A DNA stretch of 10,144 nt from JBMNOZ01 sp050943335. GTDB lineage: Bacteria; Bacillota; Desulfitobacteriia; Desulfitobacteriales; Syntrophobotulaceae. The translations under genes and the position numbers were made by a program. The stretch lies in NCBI GenBank assembly GCA_050943335.1, contig JBMNOZ010000031.1, forward strand, positions 1 through 10,144. The letters run 5' to 3'. Position 1 is the stretch's first letter. Every line of letters begins with the position of its first letter. Under the pieces are notes generated by a model. It did no database searches, was not told the origin of the DNA, and worked only from the letters and a program-made list of their open reading frames with translations. Below, one piece after another: positions 1-6,500 of this stretch.

Positions 1-118
1 ACCTTGATAAAATGACCACCGCCATTGGCGGAAATGCCTAACCTGTTGACAACCTTATTTGGCGTTCCTTGACAACCGCCACTGTCGGTTATCAAACTGC
101 CGCCAAATAATGTGGTCT
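1..118. repeat. Structured, palindrome-rich block of unknown nature
   Basis: Three symmetries are visible. Positions 19-31 form a perfect 13-bp palindrome (CCGCCA-T-TGGCGG). Positions 48-64 and 101-117 are inverted copies matching at 15 of 17 positions, with a perfect 10-bp core (55-64 with 101-110). Inside this, 69-78 pairs with 86-95 at 9 of 10 positions around a 7-nt loop. The one mismatch is C-A on the plus strand but becomes a G-U pair in RNA read from the minus strand. TTGACAACC is also repeated directly at 46-54 and 69-77. The block looks richer in G+C than its flanks and ends two bases from the stop codon of the lipoprotein gene. One minus-strand frame stays open across it and beyond the window edge, but its translation resembles nothing I recognise. 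It could be a miniature mobile element, an insertion-sequence end, or a structured RNA. Its left border is off the window. Confidence 0.5.
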
Positions 119-346
119 TCAACAATATGGACCCTCTATTGTACTATCTTTTCTGGCTAGATTTATTAATCTTTCAATATAATTTTTATCAGCCGGATTT
201 ATCGCTGTTGCCATCTCTTCAAAATTGAATCTTTTTCCAGCCTCAATAAAATCCGTTAAAATAGTAAGCGGTTTTACAATTGCACAACCGGCGAGGAAAA
301 CAAAAAATAATAAAACACCGCTTACTAGGATTATTCTTTTACCCAT
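119..346 (-). CDS. Small lipoprotein, probably C-terminally truncated
   Basis: This predicted 75-residue protein begins with MGKR, followed by a hydrophobic stretch and the lipobox LAGC. It should therefore be cleaved before the cysteine, lipidated and anchored on the outer face of the membrane. The mature part is only about 55 residues, with the stretch DFIEAGKRFNFEEMATAINP followed by a charged helix-like segment. Small clostridial lipoproteins with this kind of opening usually continue with a further domain of similar or larger size, so the product looks cut short. The stop lies directly beside the structured block at 1-118, which may have disrupted the gene. I chose the ATG at 346 because GGAG lies a few bases upstream. 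The in-frame ATG at 358 sits immediately against its only purine-rich stretch, so it is less likely. Function unknown. The lipoprotein call is firm; the truncation is inference. Confidence 0.6.
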   Translation of the reverse strand: MGKRIILVSGVLLFFVFLAGCAIVKPLTILTDFIEAGKRFNFEEMATAINPADKNYIERLINLARKDSTIEGPYC

Positions 347-376
347 CCTGCTCCACATCCCTTTTACAATACTTAC

Positions 377-405
377 ATTACAAGAATGTTCTTTCGAGAT
401 TTTAA
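377..405 (-). promoter_or_regulatory. Possible sigma-A promoter for the lipoprotein gene
   Basis: Read on the minus strand, TTAAAA (400-405) is separated by 17 nt from TGTAAT (377-382). The -10 matches consensus at 5 of 6 positions and the -35 at 4 of 6. It lies about 30 bp before the chosen start. In AT-rich DNA such matches arise by chance, so this is a weak call. Confidence 0.35.
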
Positions 406-442
406 AAGACGTTGAATTTACAAGCCTACAGAGTATATCACA

Positions 443-476
443 AAGGAGATGTCCCTGATTTTAAGGACATCTCCTT
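443..476. terminator. Hairpin terminator downstream of the transporter gene
   Basis: AAGGAGATGTCC (443-454) and GGACATCTCCTT (465-476) form a perfect 12-bp stem around a 10-nt loop. The hairpin begins about 50 bp past the stop codon of the minus-strand transporter, which it most plausibly terminates. On the minus strand only a short TTT follows the stem. The more T-rich tail (TTATTCTTTATTCTATT) is on the plus strand, where no gene ends nearby. The strength and main direction are therefore uncertain. Confidence 0.6.
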
Positions 477-526
477 ATTCTTTATTCTATTCCTATATTT
501 TTTAAATTTTAATGGAGGTAGTATTT

Positions 527-1791
527 TTAAGAGTCAACAGAATTAGCGCCTGTTACCTGTTGTGCTGCTTTCAGTCGAGCCTTTGTTCCCAATTCTGGTA
601 GCGCAAACGCTATCAACCCTGCAACCAAAGTAATACCCGCACAGAGGTAAAGGAGGAGGCCAAAGTTTTCACCGGCAATCGGCGAAATAATGAAGGAAGG
701 AATAAAGAAAGCACCGAGTAATTGTAAAGTAGACATTATGCCACCGGCGCTACCGGCATATTCCGGGCCAATTTCCGGTAAAAGTATGGGATAAGATTTA
801 ACAAGCGGCATAGCGGCACCGGCAAAAAAGCCGCCGATCGGAAGAACTACCCAGAGAGTATTGATTGGGATTAACCATAAGATGAAGATTAAGAACGCTG
901 ACAAAATACAGACCGGGCCAAGAAAAGGCTTGATTCTTCCTATCTTATCGGACAACATCGGCAGGACAATACCGCCTATTATTGTACCTATTGTCCCTAT
1001 GGAAGTCATGAGACCGGCTTGAACAGGATCGATACCTCTAACGGCCAGAGCATTGGGAAGACCTCCTGAGTATGCCATGCTGCTGCCCATTAAGAGCATA
1101 AAGAAAATACTCAGTATCCACACATTTTTACTTCGAGCAGCAATACGGATATATTTAAACACAGGTTGCGAGGGAACATCTGGAGCTCCAGGCGGTTTGT
1201 TTTTCACAAGGAAAATCCAAGCCAAAGTTATAATTACGGAAGCAACGCCTGCTGTGGTAAAAGCAGCTTTCAGTGAAGGGAATAAGGCGGAAGTAGCTAA
1301 AGTAACCGTCATTCCAACACTGGCGCCTGAAAAATATAATCCCATTGGGTGTTCAGTTGCTTCATCGGAAACCAAGCGCCGAGCAATTTGGCACAGATAG
1401 GGCTTAAGAGAGCTTGGCTCATTCCTGCCATCATCATTAAAATAAACATGCCGGTGAAACTATCAACCATATAACGACACCAGACTCCGGGAATTGCGAT
1501 AATTAAACCGACTGTTACAACATTTTTAACACCAAAACGGTCTGCTAGAGCACCGGCAACAAAGCTTAGAAAGACAGCCGGTAACATCGGGGCAAGCAGA
1601 ACTTTATAGAATTGATCCGGGCTTAAACCAAGTTCAGGAAAAGCTAAAGCTGAGACCTGAAATTGGGCATACATACCGATGAAAACAATCAACCAACAAA
1701 TAAATACAATTACCCACCGGTAAGGAGATAAAAAAGCAAAATTCTTTAAATAATAGATAAAAGCAATAGTATTATTCAGGTTGAACACCAC
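527..1791 (-). pseudogene. Major facilitator superfamily transporter, split by a frameshift
   Basis: Two overlapping minus-strand frames encode one transporter. The first (1309-1791) gives the N-terminal half, with hydrophobic segments and the loop motif GALADRFGVKN, the MFS signature between helices 2 and 3. The second (527 to about 1375) gives the C-terminal half, with more hydrophobic segments and the pseudo-repeat LSDKIGRIKPF between helices 8 and 9. The first frame reads AKLLGAWFPMKQLNT and then goes off; the second becomes convincing at MGLYFSGASVGM. Adding one C to the minus-strand CCC run (plus-strand GGG, 1347-1349) joins them as NTPMGLYFSG and restores about 421 residues, normal for a 12-helix MFS carrier. 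It begins at one of two consecutive GTG codons (1791 or 1788) close behind AAAAGG. Substrate unknown; an organic anion or nitrate-type carrier is only a guess. It may be a true pseudogene or a sequencing error. No classical slippery heptamer is present. Confidence 0.8.
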
Positions 1792-1826
1792 CTTTTCTAG
1801 CGTTTTAAAAAACCAAATATTTCCTG

Positions 1827-1871
1827 TCAGTAATAATGAATAATGATGTGAAACTGAAAAAAAAATGACAT
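1827..1871 (-). other. Mini-ORF (14 codons) in the transporter leader
   Basis: ATG at 1871 opens a 14-codon reading frame ending in TGA, with three TTT codons from a run of nine T's (1857-1865). It follows the strongest Shine-Dalgarno in this intergenic region, but at 13 nt, longer than optimal. It could be a leader peptide, or the true transporter start if the T run is miscounted: one more T would put this ATG in frame with the transporter and extend it by 27 codons. That extension does not resemble a usual transporter N-terminus. It may also be chance. Confidence 0.3.
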
Positions 1872-1884
1872 TCTTTATCTATCT

Positions 1885-1894
1885 ACCTCCTTTT
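1885..1894 (-). promoter_or_regulatory. Strong Shine-Dalgarno upstream of the transporter
   Basis: The minus strand reads AAAAGGAGGT, close to a perfect complement of the 16S rRNA tail. It lies about 90 bp from the annotated GTG start of the transporter, too far to serve it, and 13 nt before the ATG at 1871. Either it drives a short leader peptide or the 5' end of the transporter has been altered. No convincing -35/-10 pair could be assigned on the minus strand in 1895-2000. Confidence 0.5.
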
Positions 1895-2050
1895 ACTTAA
1901 GTAATAAAGCCAATTCTGTAATTTTATTGCAATTCCCTCAACCGGAAAAAACATTATCATAAATAGTAATAATTTTTTTAAATTCTAACATAGGTACTTT
2001 TAAACTCCTTGTACAAAACGGTAGATATTTACAAATGAGATTTGAAATAC

Positions 2051-2079
2051 TTTACAAAGAATAAATTTGCAAGTAATAT
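2051..2079 (+). promoter_or_regulatory. Sigma-A promoter for the GNAT gene
   Basis: TTTACA (2051-2056) and TAATAT (2074-2079) are spaced by exactly 17 nt, each one mismatch or so from consensus. This predicts a transcription start near 2086, about 20 nt before the ATG at 2108, giving a short leader with just the ribosome binding site. Confidence 0.65.
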
Positions 2080-2107
2080 TTAGATAAAATATATTCGAGG
2101 AACGGTC

Positions 2108-2641
2108 ATGTTAATCGGAAAACTTACAACTATCCGCCCTTTAGAAATTGAAGACTTAGAGAATTTGTATATCTGGTACAATAACCCCGAATACTCTTAC
2201 TGGGTAAGCGGAAACTGGCCCCTGACAACAATGTTAAGGCGGGAAGAGATTGAAAGAAAATTCTACGAAGAAGACACTTACCGGTATGCAATCACTACCA
2301 GTGATGGTCAAATAATCGGCACTATAGGCTTTGACCAAGTTAATATCCCGGCTCGGTCAGCCCGAATTTATATCGGAATAGGAAGCCCCGATTATTGGGG
2401 CAAAGGTTATGGATTTGAAGCCCTAACTATATTCATAAACTATCTTTTTGGGCAATGGAATTTTAATCGCTTAACTGCGGAAACGTGGTCTGAAAACCAT
2501 AGAGCTCTTTCCTGCTATCAAAAAATCGGCTTTCAGGTTGAAGGCCGATTGCGGGAAGCATATTATGTAAACTCTAAATATTACGATGCTCTTATCCTCG
2601 GTTTATTAAAACGGGAATTTTACCACCAGTTTAAGTTTTAA
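2108..2641 (+). CDS. GNAT family N-acetyltransferase (RimJ/RimL-type)
   Basis: The predicted 177-residue protein has the layout of the Acetyltransf_3 branch of the GNAT superfamily, which transfers acetyl from acetyl-CoA to an amine on a protein, polyamine or small molecule. It opens with LTTIRPLEIEDLENLYIWYN (about 6-25), typical for this branch. The acetyl-CoA pyrophosphate-binding motif is YWGKGYGFEAL (97-107), and the C-terminal signature is ENHRALSCYQKIGFQVEGRL (129-148), followed by a final strand with YYVNSKYYDALILGLL. Length is normal. The ATG follows GAGGA at good spacing and the gene has its own promoter. It lies alone, same strand as the riboflavin operon but about 270 bp away, and I see no terminator after it, so some read-through is possible. 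The substrate cannot be inferred; ribosomal protein, spermidine and antibiotic acetyltransferases all share this fold. Confidence 0.9.
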   Translation: MLIGKLTTIRPLEIEDLENLYIWYNNPEYSYWVSGNWPLTTMLRREEIERKFYEEDTYRYAITTSDGQIIGTIGFDQVNIPARSARIYIGIGSPDYWGKGYGFEALTIFINYLFGQWNFNRLTAETWSENHRALSCYQKIGFQVEGRLREAYYVNSKYYDALILGLLKREFYHQFKF

Positions 2642-2659
2642 CCAGGTTCATTGTTTCCG

Positions 2660-2688
2660 TTGCCTTCTGTTGGATCCTAGAGTATTAT
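2660..2688 (+). promoter_or_regulatory. Probable sigma-A promoter of the riboflavin operon
   Basis: TTGCCT (2660-2665) and TATTAT (2683-2688) are 17 nt apart. The -10 matches 5 of 6 and the -35 matches 4 of 6 consensus positions. The predicted start near 2695 lies about 28 nt before the riboswitch P1 stem, where a promoter for a riboswitch-controlled operon is expected. Confidence 0.5.
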
Positions 2689-2722
2689 ATTACTTGAAAC
2701 CTTGAACAAATAAATATTTATC

Positions 2723-2835
2723 AACTCTGGGACAGGTGAAAATCCTTACCGGCGGTAAAGCCCGCGAGCCATATATGATATGGTTGATTCGTTTAAATTA
2801 CGAAGCCGACAGTTAAAGTCTGGATGGGAAGAGTT
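2723..2835 (+). ncRNA. FMN riboswitch (RFN element)
   Basis: The sequence carries the conserved RFN core: GGGACAGGTGAAAATCC, then ACCGGCGGTAAAGCCCGCG, then AGCC, and after a variable arm GAAGCCGACAGTTAAAGTC and TGGATGGGAAGAG. The closing P1 helix is AACTCT (2723-2728) with AGAGTT (2830-2835), a perfect 6-bp match. The variable arm contains the small hairpin CCATAT/ATATGG (2769-2774 with 2778-2783). RFN elements bind flavin mononucleotide and switch off riboflavin biosynthesis or transport genes; here the first gene downstream is ribD, which fits. The conserved positions look intact, so the aptamer should be functional. Confidence 0.96.
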
Positions 2836-2865
2836 AGCTTTATATTTTTACAATAATAATCTTTT

Positions 2866-2894
2866 GCCCGGAGTAATCCGGGTTCTTACATTTT
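2866..2894 (+). terminator. Terminator-like expression platform of the FMN riboswitch
   Basis: CCCGGA (2867-2872) and TCCGGG (2877-2882) form a 6-bp GC-rich stem capped by GTAA, a GNRA-type tetraloop, and G2866 can add a G-U pair. The tail is TTCTTACATTTT, interrupted rather than a clean T run. It lies 30 nt after the aptamer and just before the ribD ribosome binding site, so it probably acts as the FMN-dependent terminator. No obvious anti-Shine-Dalgarno was seen. The competing antiterminator pairing was not resolved by eye. Confidence 0.6.
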
Positions 2895-2909
2895 ATGAGG
2901 AGGATCAAA

Positions 2910-4010
2910 ATGAAAAATAATCCCCAAGACGAATTTTTTATGCAAAGAGCACTAGATCTTTCCCTCTTGGCTGCCGGACGAACTAGTCCCAATCCTTTAG
3001 TTGGCTGTGTAATTGTGAAGAATAATGAAATCGTCGGTGAAGGTTTTCACGCTAAAGCAGGAACACCTCATGCAGAAATAGTTGCCTTGCAGGCTGCGTC
3101 TGAACAAGCAATGGGTGCTGATGTCTATGTGACCTTAGAACCTTGTTCCCATTATGGCCGTACCCCTCCTTGCACCGAAGCCTTAATTAAAGCCGCTGTC
3201 AAGCGGGTAATTGTTGCTATGCCTGATCCCAATCCTTTAGTAAACGGGCGAGGCCTTAAAAAGCTGAAAGAAGCGGGGATTGAAGTTGAAGTTGGTTTGC
3301 TGGCCAAAAAAGCAGGACGAATTAATGAATCTTTTATTAAGGCTGTCACTCATAAAATCCCCTTTGTGCTTTACAAATCCGCTTTGACTCTCGATGGGAA
3401 AACCGCAGTCCGATCAGGAGATTCCAAATGGATAACCTCAGAGGGGGCTAGACAATATGTCCATAATTTAAGAAATACTTATGATGTAGTTATGGTCGGT
3501 AGTGGTACAGTCCTCCAAGACGATCCCCAACTAACTTGTCGCAATATTATGGGCGGTAGAAACCCGGTCCGACTCATCGTTGACGGCAGTCTGCGTGTTC
3601 CCCTGGAAGCTCAAGTTTTAAACCCTGAGGCCGGACTCTGCATCCTTGCGACCACCAACAACGCTGATCGTGTAAAAATGAAAGAGCTTGAAGTTAAAGA
3701 GAATGTTGAAATTTGGCAATACGATACCGAGCGCTATGTACCTCTCGATAAATTGATGAAGGATGTGGCCGCCAGAGGCCTAAACAGCATTTTGCTGGAA
3801 GGCGGGGGAACCCTGGCTGGAAAAATGCTTGAGCAGCAACTTATTGACAAAATCGAATTTATATTCGCTCCTAAAGTAGTCGGTTTGGGACCCGTCCCGT
3901 TCTCGGGTTTTCAGTTGTCAAAAATGAATGATGCCGTCAGAGTAAAAGATTTAGACTTTTCCCCAATTGACGGCAATTATATAGTTTCCGGCTATCTGGA
4001 TTACAATTAA
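2910..4010 (+). CDS. ribD: Bifunctional pyrimidine deaminase/reductase RibD
   Basis: RibD carries out the second and third steps of riboflavin synthesis in the cytoplasm: it deaminates 2,5-diamino-6-ribosylamino-4(3H)-pyrimidinone 5'-phosphate, then reduces the ribosyl side chain with NADPH. The 366-residue product has the cytidine-deaminase-like zinc domain first (about 5-145), with H54-A55-E56 in TPHAEIVAL and cysteines 79 and 88 in EPCSHYGRTPPCTEA. The RibD_C reductase domain follows (about 150-362), with SALTLDGKTAVRSGDSKWIT, VMVGSGTVLQDDPQLT and ILLEGGGTLAGKML. All expected catalytic landmarks are present and the length matches Bacillus RibG. I chose ATG 2910 because AGGAGGA (2898-2904) lies 5 nt upstream; the in-frame ATG at 2895 sits inside that ribosome binding site. 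It is first in the operon, directly under the FMN riboswitch. Confidence 0.97.
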   Translation: MKNNPQDEFFMQRALDLSLLAAGRTSPNPLVGCVIVKNNEIVGEGFHAKAGTPHAEIVALQAASEQAMGADVYVTLEPCSHYGRTPPCTEALIKAAVKRVIVAMPDPNPLVNGRGLKKLKEAGIEVEVGLLAKKAGRINESFIKAVTHKIPFVLYKSALTLDGKTAVRSGDSKWITSEGARQYVHNLRNTYDVVMVGSGTVLQDDPQLTCRNIMGGRNPVRLIVDGSLRVPLEAQVLNPEAGLCILATTNNADRVKMKELEVKENVEIWQYDTERYVPLDKLMKDVAARGLNSILLEGGGTLAGKMLEQQLIDKIEFIFAPKVVGLGPVPFSGFQLSKMNDAVRVKDLDFSPIDGNYIVSGYLDYN

Positions 4011-4025
4011 AGAGTGGTGAAAATA

Positions 4026-4676
4026 GTGTTTACCGGAATTATTGAGGAGTTAGGAACTGTCCAAGGACTCGATTTATACCGTGATTCAGCCCGATTAACG
4101 ATTTTAGCGAATAGAGTTTTGGAGGAAACTTTGATCGGTGACTCCATTGCTGTAAATGGGGTCTGTTTAACTGTTACGGAACTATCCACTAAACATTTCT
4201 CAGTGGATATTATGAAAGAAACTTTAGAGAAGACAAATCTGAAGTATTTAAAACCTAATTCGCAAGTAAATTTGGAAAGAGCTTTACAACTTAAAACTAG
4301 ACTCGGCGGCCACCTAGTCAGCGGCCATATAGATGGGACTGGCAAAATTACAGCAATTGATAAAGTTGATATTGCCAGAGTTTATAAAATCTCTACCTCA
4401 AAAGAGATTACTGAACTCTCCCTTCCTAAAGGCTCCATAGCTGTAGATGGTATTTCCTTAACCATTGTCGAGGTGGGGCAAGATTATTTTACTATTTCCT
4501 TAATCCCCCATACTTTTAAAAATACAACTTTGGGTTATAAGACAATAGGTGATTTAGTCAATTTAGAAACAGATTTAATAGGTAAATACGTCGCTAAAGT
4601 TCTTCAAAATCAAAGTGAAAAAACTGCTGAGCAAAAGATATCTTTAAAATTCCTAACGGAACACGGTTTTCTCTAA
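4026..4676 (+). CDS. ribE: Riboflavin synthase alpha subunit RibE
   Basis: Riboflavin synthase dismutates two 6,7-dimethyl-8-ribityllumazine molecules into riboflavin plus a pyrimidine that is recycled. The 216-residue product shows the two tandem lumazine-binding repeats that define the family: repeat 1 has MFTGIIEELG (1-10), GDSIAVNGVCLTV (38-50) and FSVDIMKETL; repeat 2 has GGHLVSGHIDGTG (94-106), KGSIAVDGISLTIVEV (135-150) and FTISLIPHTFKNTTLG. Length is normal for the trimeric enzyme. Three in-frame GTG codons occur (4014, 4017, 4026). I chose 4026 because the family almost always begins MFTGI and because the GGTGA just upstream then serves as ribosome binding site. The gene begins 15 bp after the ribD stop, suggesting coupled translation. 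In Gram-negative naming it is often called ribC or ribE. Confidence 0.95.
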   Translation: MFTGIIEELGTVQGLDLYRDSARLTILANRVLEETLIGDSIAVNGVCLTVTELSTKHFSVDIMKETLEKTNLKYLKPNSQVNLERALQLKTRLGGHLVSGHIDGTGKITAIDKVDIARVYKISTSKEITELSLPKGSIAVDGISLTIVEVGQDYFTISLIPHTFKNTTLGYKTIGDLVNLETDLIGKYVAKVLQNQSEKTAEQKISLKFLTEHGFL

Positions 4677-4719
4677 GTTTTAGTTTGGGACTTGTCTTTC
4701 CCTAAAAGGAGTGAGTTTT

Positions 4720-5940
4720 ATGTCAACGGAAACAGAAAGGATCTTCGATTCCATTGAAGAGGCAATCGCCGATATAAAAGCCGGAAAAATGGTAATAGTC
4801 GTCGATGACGAGGACCGGGAAAATGAAGGTGATCTGGTTATGGCGGCGGAAAAGGCCACCCCAGAAGCTGTGAATTTTATGGCTACTTACGGCCGAGGGC
4901 TAATTTGCGTCTCTTTAACCTCTGAACGAGTTCGAGAATTAAATTTAGAACCAATGGTTGAAAAGAACACTGACCCTCACGGCACTGCTTTTACTGTAAG
5001 TGTCGACTCCATCCACAGTACAACCGGCATTTCCGCCTTTGAGCGTGCCCACACCATTCAAGTCCTCGTAAACCCGAAAAGTAAACCTAATGACCTTCGC
5101 CGACCAGGCCATATTTTCCCTATTCGGGCCCGTGACGGAGGAGTATTGGTAAGAACAGGTCATACTGAAGGCTCAGTAGATTTGGCCCGTTTAGCAGATC
5201 TAAAACCCGCCGGAGTCCTCTGTGAAATTATGAGAGATGACGGTACAATGGCCAGGGTACCTGATTTAATTGAATTTAAAAAGAAACATAACTTAAAAAT
5301 GGTGACCATTAAAGACCTTATCTTGTACCGTAGGAAGAAAGAAAAATTAATTGAAATGACTGAGAGCATCGAATTCCCCTGTGCCTACGGTGTATTTAAA
5401 GCTATCGGCTATAAGAGCATTATAGACAACAAAGAACATTTAGCCTTAATAAAAGGAAAAGTGGATGACGGGCATCCGGTGTTAGTTAGGGTTCATTCTG
5501 AATGCCTAACCGGTGATGTTTTCTCTTCCAAGAGATGCGACTGTGGTGATCAACTCTCAGACGCTCTGCATCAGATTGAGCGAGAAGGCCGGGGAGTGTT
5601 TCTGTATATGCGACAGGAAGGACGAGGTATTGGTCTCTTAAACAAATTGAAAGCTTATAAGCTGCAGGAAGAAGGAAAAGACACCGTGGAAGCTAATTTA
5701 GCCCTTGGTTTCCCGCCCGATTTGCGCGATTATGGAGTCGGAGCCCAAATTCTTTCCGATTTAGGAATTACCAAAGTGCGTTTAATGACTAATAATCCTA
5801 AAAAAATCATCGGTTTAGAAGGATACGGTATTGAAGTGATAGAAAGAATACCTATTGAGGCCTGTCCTAAGCCCGAAAACCAACGTTATTTACATGCCAA
5901 AAAAGAAAAAATGGGGCATTATTTACCCCAAGTAAAATAG
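4720..5940 (+). CDS. ribBA: Bifunctional RibBA: DHBP synthase / GTP cyclohydrolase II
   Basis: This fused enzyme supplies both precursors of the pathway. The N-terminal half (about 1-205) makes 3,4-dihydroxy-2-butanone 4-phosphate from ribulose 5-phosphate, and shows the acidic metal-binding motif DDEDRENEGD (29-38), TTGISAFERAHTI (101-113) and RTGHTEGSVDLARLA (145-159). The C-terminal half (about 210-400) opens GTP to the diaminopyrimidine; it shows RVHSECLTGDVFSSKRCDCG with zinc cysteines 262, 273 and 275, followed by YMRQEGRGIGLLNKLKAY and TNNPKKIIGLEGYG. Both active sites look intact, and 406 residues is usual for Gram-positive RibBA. ATG 4720 follows AAAAGGAGTG (4704-4713) with good spacing; the GTG at 4711 is part of that binding site. 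It sits 43 bp after ribE and 57 bp before ribH. Confidence 0.97.
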   Translation: MSTETERIFDSIEEAIADIKAGKMVIVVDDEDRENEGDLVMAAEKATPEAVNFMATYGRGLICVSLTSERVRELNLEPMVEKNTDPHGTAFTVSVDSIHSTTGISAFERAHTIQVLVNPKSKPNDLRRPGHIFPIRARDGGVLVRTGHTEGSVDLARLADLKPAGVLCEIMRDDGTMARVPDLIEFKKKHNLKMVTIKDLILYRRKKEKLIEMTESIEFPCAYGVFKAIGYKSIIDNKEHLALIKGKVDDGHPVLVRVHSECLTGDVFSSKRCDCGDQLSDALHQIEREGRGVFLYMRQEGRGIGLLNKLKAYKLQEEGKDTVEANLALGFPPDLRDYGVGAQILSDLGITKVRLMTNNPKKIIGLEGYGIEVIERIPIEACPKPENQRYLHAKKEKMGHYLPQVK

Positions 5941-5951
5941 AATTGCAGAAC

Positions 5952-5980
5952 TCACTACCTACGATAGTGAAATTTTGTTT
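5952..5980 (+). promoter_or_regulatory. Small hairpin between ribBA and ribH
   Basis: TCACTA (5952-5957) and TAGTGA (5965-5970) form a 6-bp stem with a 7-nt loop, followed by AATTTTGTTT. It resembles a weak terminator or a processing site that could lower or separate ribH expression. The stem is short and mostly A-T, so chance is possible. Confidence 0.3.
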
Positions 5981-5997
5981 AGAGAGGAATGTTAAAT

Positions 5998-6462
5998 TTG
6001 AAAGTACATGAAGGTCAGTTAATTGCTCAAGACTTAAAATTTGCTATTGTTGCCGGGAGATTTAATGAATTTATTACTGAAAAGCTAATTAACGGAGCAG
6101 TCGATGCCCTTAAAAGACATGGAGTATCAGAAGATAATATCGAGCTGGTTTGGGTTCCCGGAGCCTTTGAAATCCCTTTAGTTGCCAAAAAAATAGCTGA
6201 GCAAAAACGTTTTGATGCCGTGATTTGTCTGGGCGCTGTTATAAGGGGGGCAACGCCTCATTTTGAGTACGTGAGCAGCGAAGTGAGCAAAGGGATTGCC
6301 AACGTAAGTTTGATGACTGGGGTTCCCGTTATTTTTGGGGTCTTGACCACCGATACTATTGAGCAGGCTATTGAAAGAGCCGGGACTAAAGCCGGCAATA
6401 AAGGGTTTGAAGCGGCAATGAGCGCTATAGAAACAGCGAATCTTATTCGACAACTAAAGTAA
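5998..6462 (+). CDS. ribH: 6,7-dimethyl-8-ribityllumazine synthase RibH
   Basis: Lumazine synthase condenses 3,4-dihydroxy-2-butanone 4-phosphate with the RibD product to give the substrate of RibE; in many bacteria it forms a 60-subunit shell, often around riboflavin synthase. The 154-residue product carries the family hallmarks: AGRFNEFITEKL (19-30), VWVPGAFEIPLVAKK (51-65), CLGAVIRGATPHFEYV (77-92) with the catalytic histidine at 88, FGVLTTDTIEQAIERAG (113-129) and KAGNKGFEAA (131-140). I chose TTG 5998: GAGAGGA (5982-5988) lies 9 nt upstream and the resulting MKVHEGQL matches the usual N-terminus and length. The ATG at 5989 overlaps the end of the binding site and would add three residues. 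Last gene of the operon, followed by a terminator at 6501-6530. Confidence 0.96.
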   Translation: MKVHEGQLIAQDLKFAIVAGRFNEFITEKLINGAVDALKRHGVSEDNIELVWVPGAFEIPLVAKKIAEQKRFDAVICLGAVIRGATPHFEYVSSEVSKGIANVSLMTGVPVIFGVLTTDTIEQAIERAGTKAGNKGFEAAMSAIETANLIRQLK

Positions 6463-6500
6463 GTGTGATCATCCTGTCTCCAAAGAGAGAAAACTATGAA

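Larger units (their letters stand above)
1792..2107. other. Divergent intergenic region between transporter and acetyltransferase
   Basis: This 316-bp AT-rich stretch separates two divergent genes. Its minus-strand side holds the orphan Shine-Dalgarno and mini-ORF; its plus-strand side holds a good promoter at 2051-2079. The middle (about 1900-2040) is rich in A and T runs, and I see no strong hairpin, operator palindrome or RNA gene in it. Confidence 0.6.

Noticed and set aside
225..458. Plus-strand reading frame of 77 codons opposite the lipoprotein gene
   Set aside because: It is antisense to the lipoprotein, runs through the terminator hairpin, lacks a ribosome binding site and looks like nothing known.
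1341..1355. Programmed ribosomal frameshift in the transporter
   Set aside because: No X-XXY-YYZ slippery heptamer or downstream hairpin was seen at the frame junction, and transporters of this family are not known to use it.
2710..2721. ATAAATATTTAT palindrome ahead of the riboswitch as an operator site
   Set aside because: Simple A-T palindromes are common in AT-rich intergenic DNA, and the riboswitch already explains control of the operon.
2895..2909. Upstream ATG as the ribD start
   Set aside because: This ATG and the codons after it form the ribosome binding site GAGGAGGA for ATG 2910, so initiation there is unlikely.
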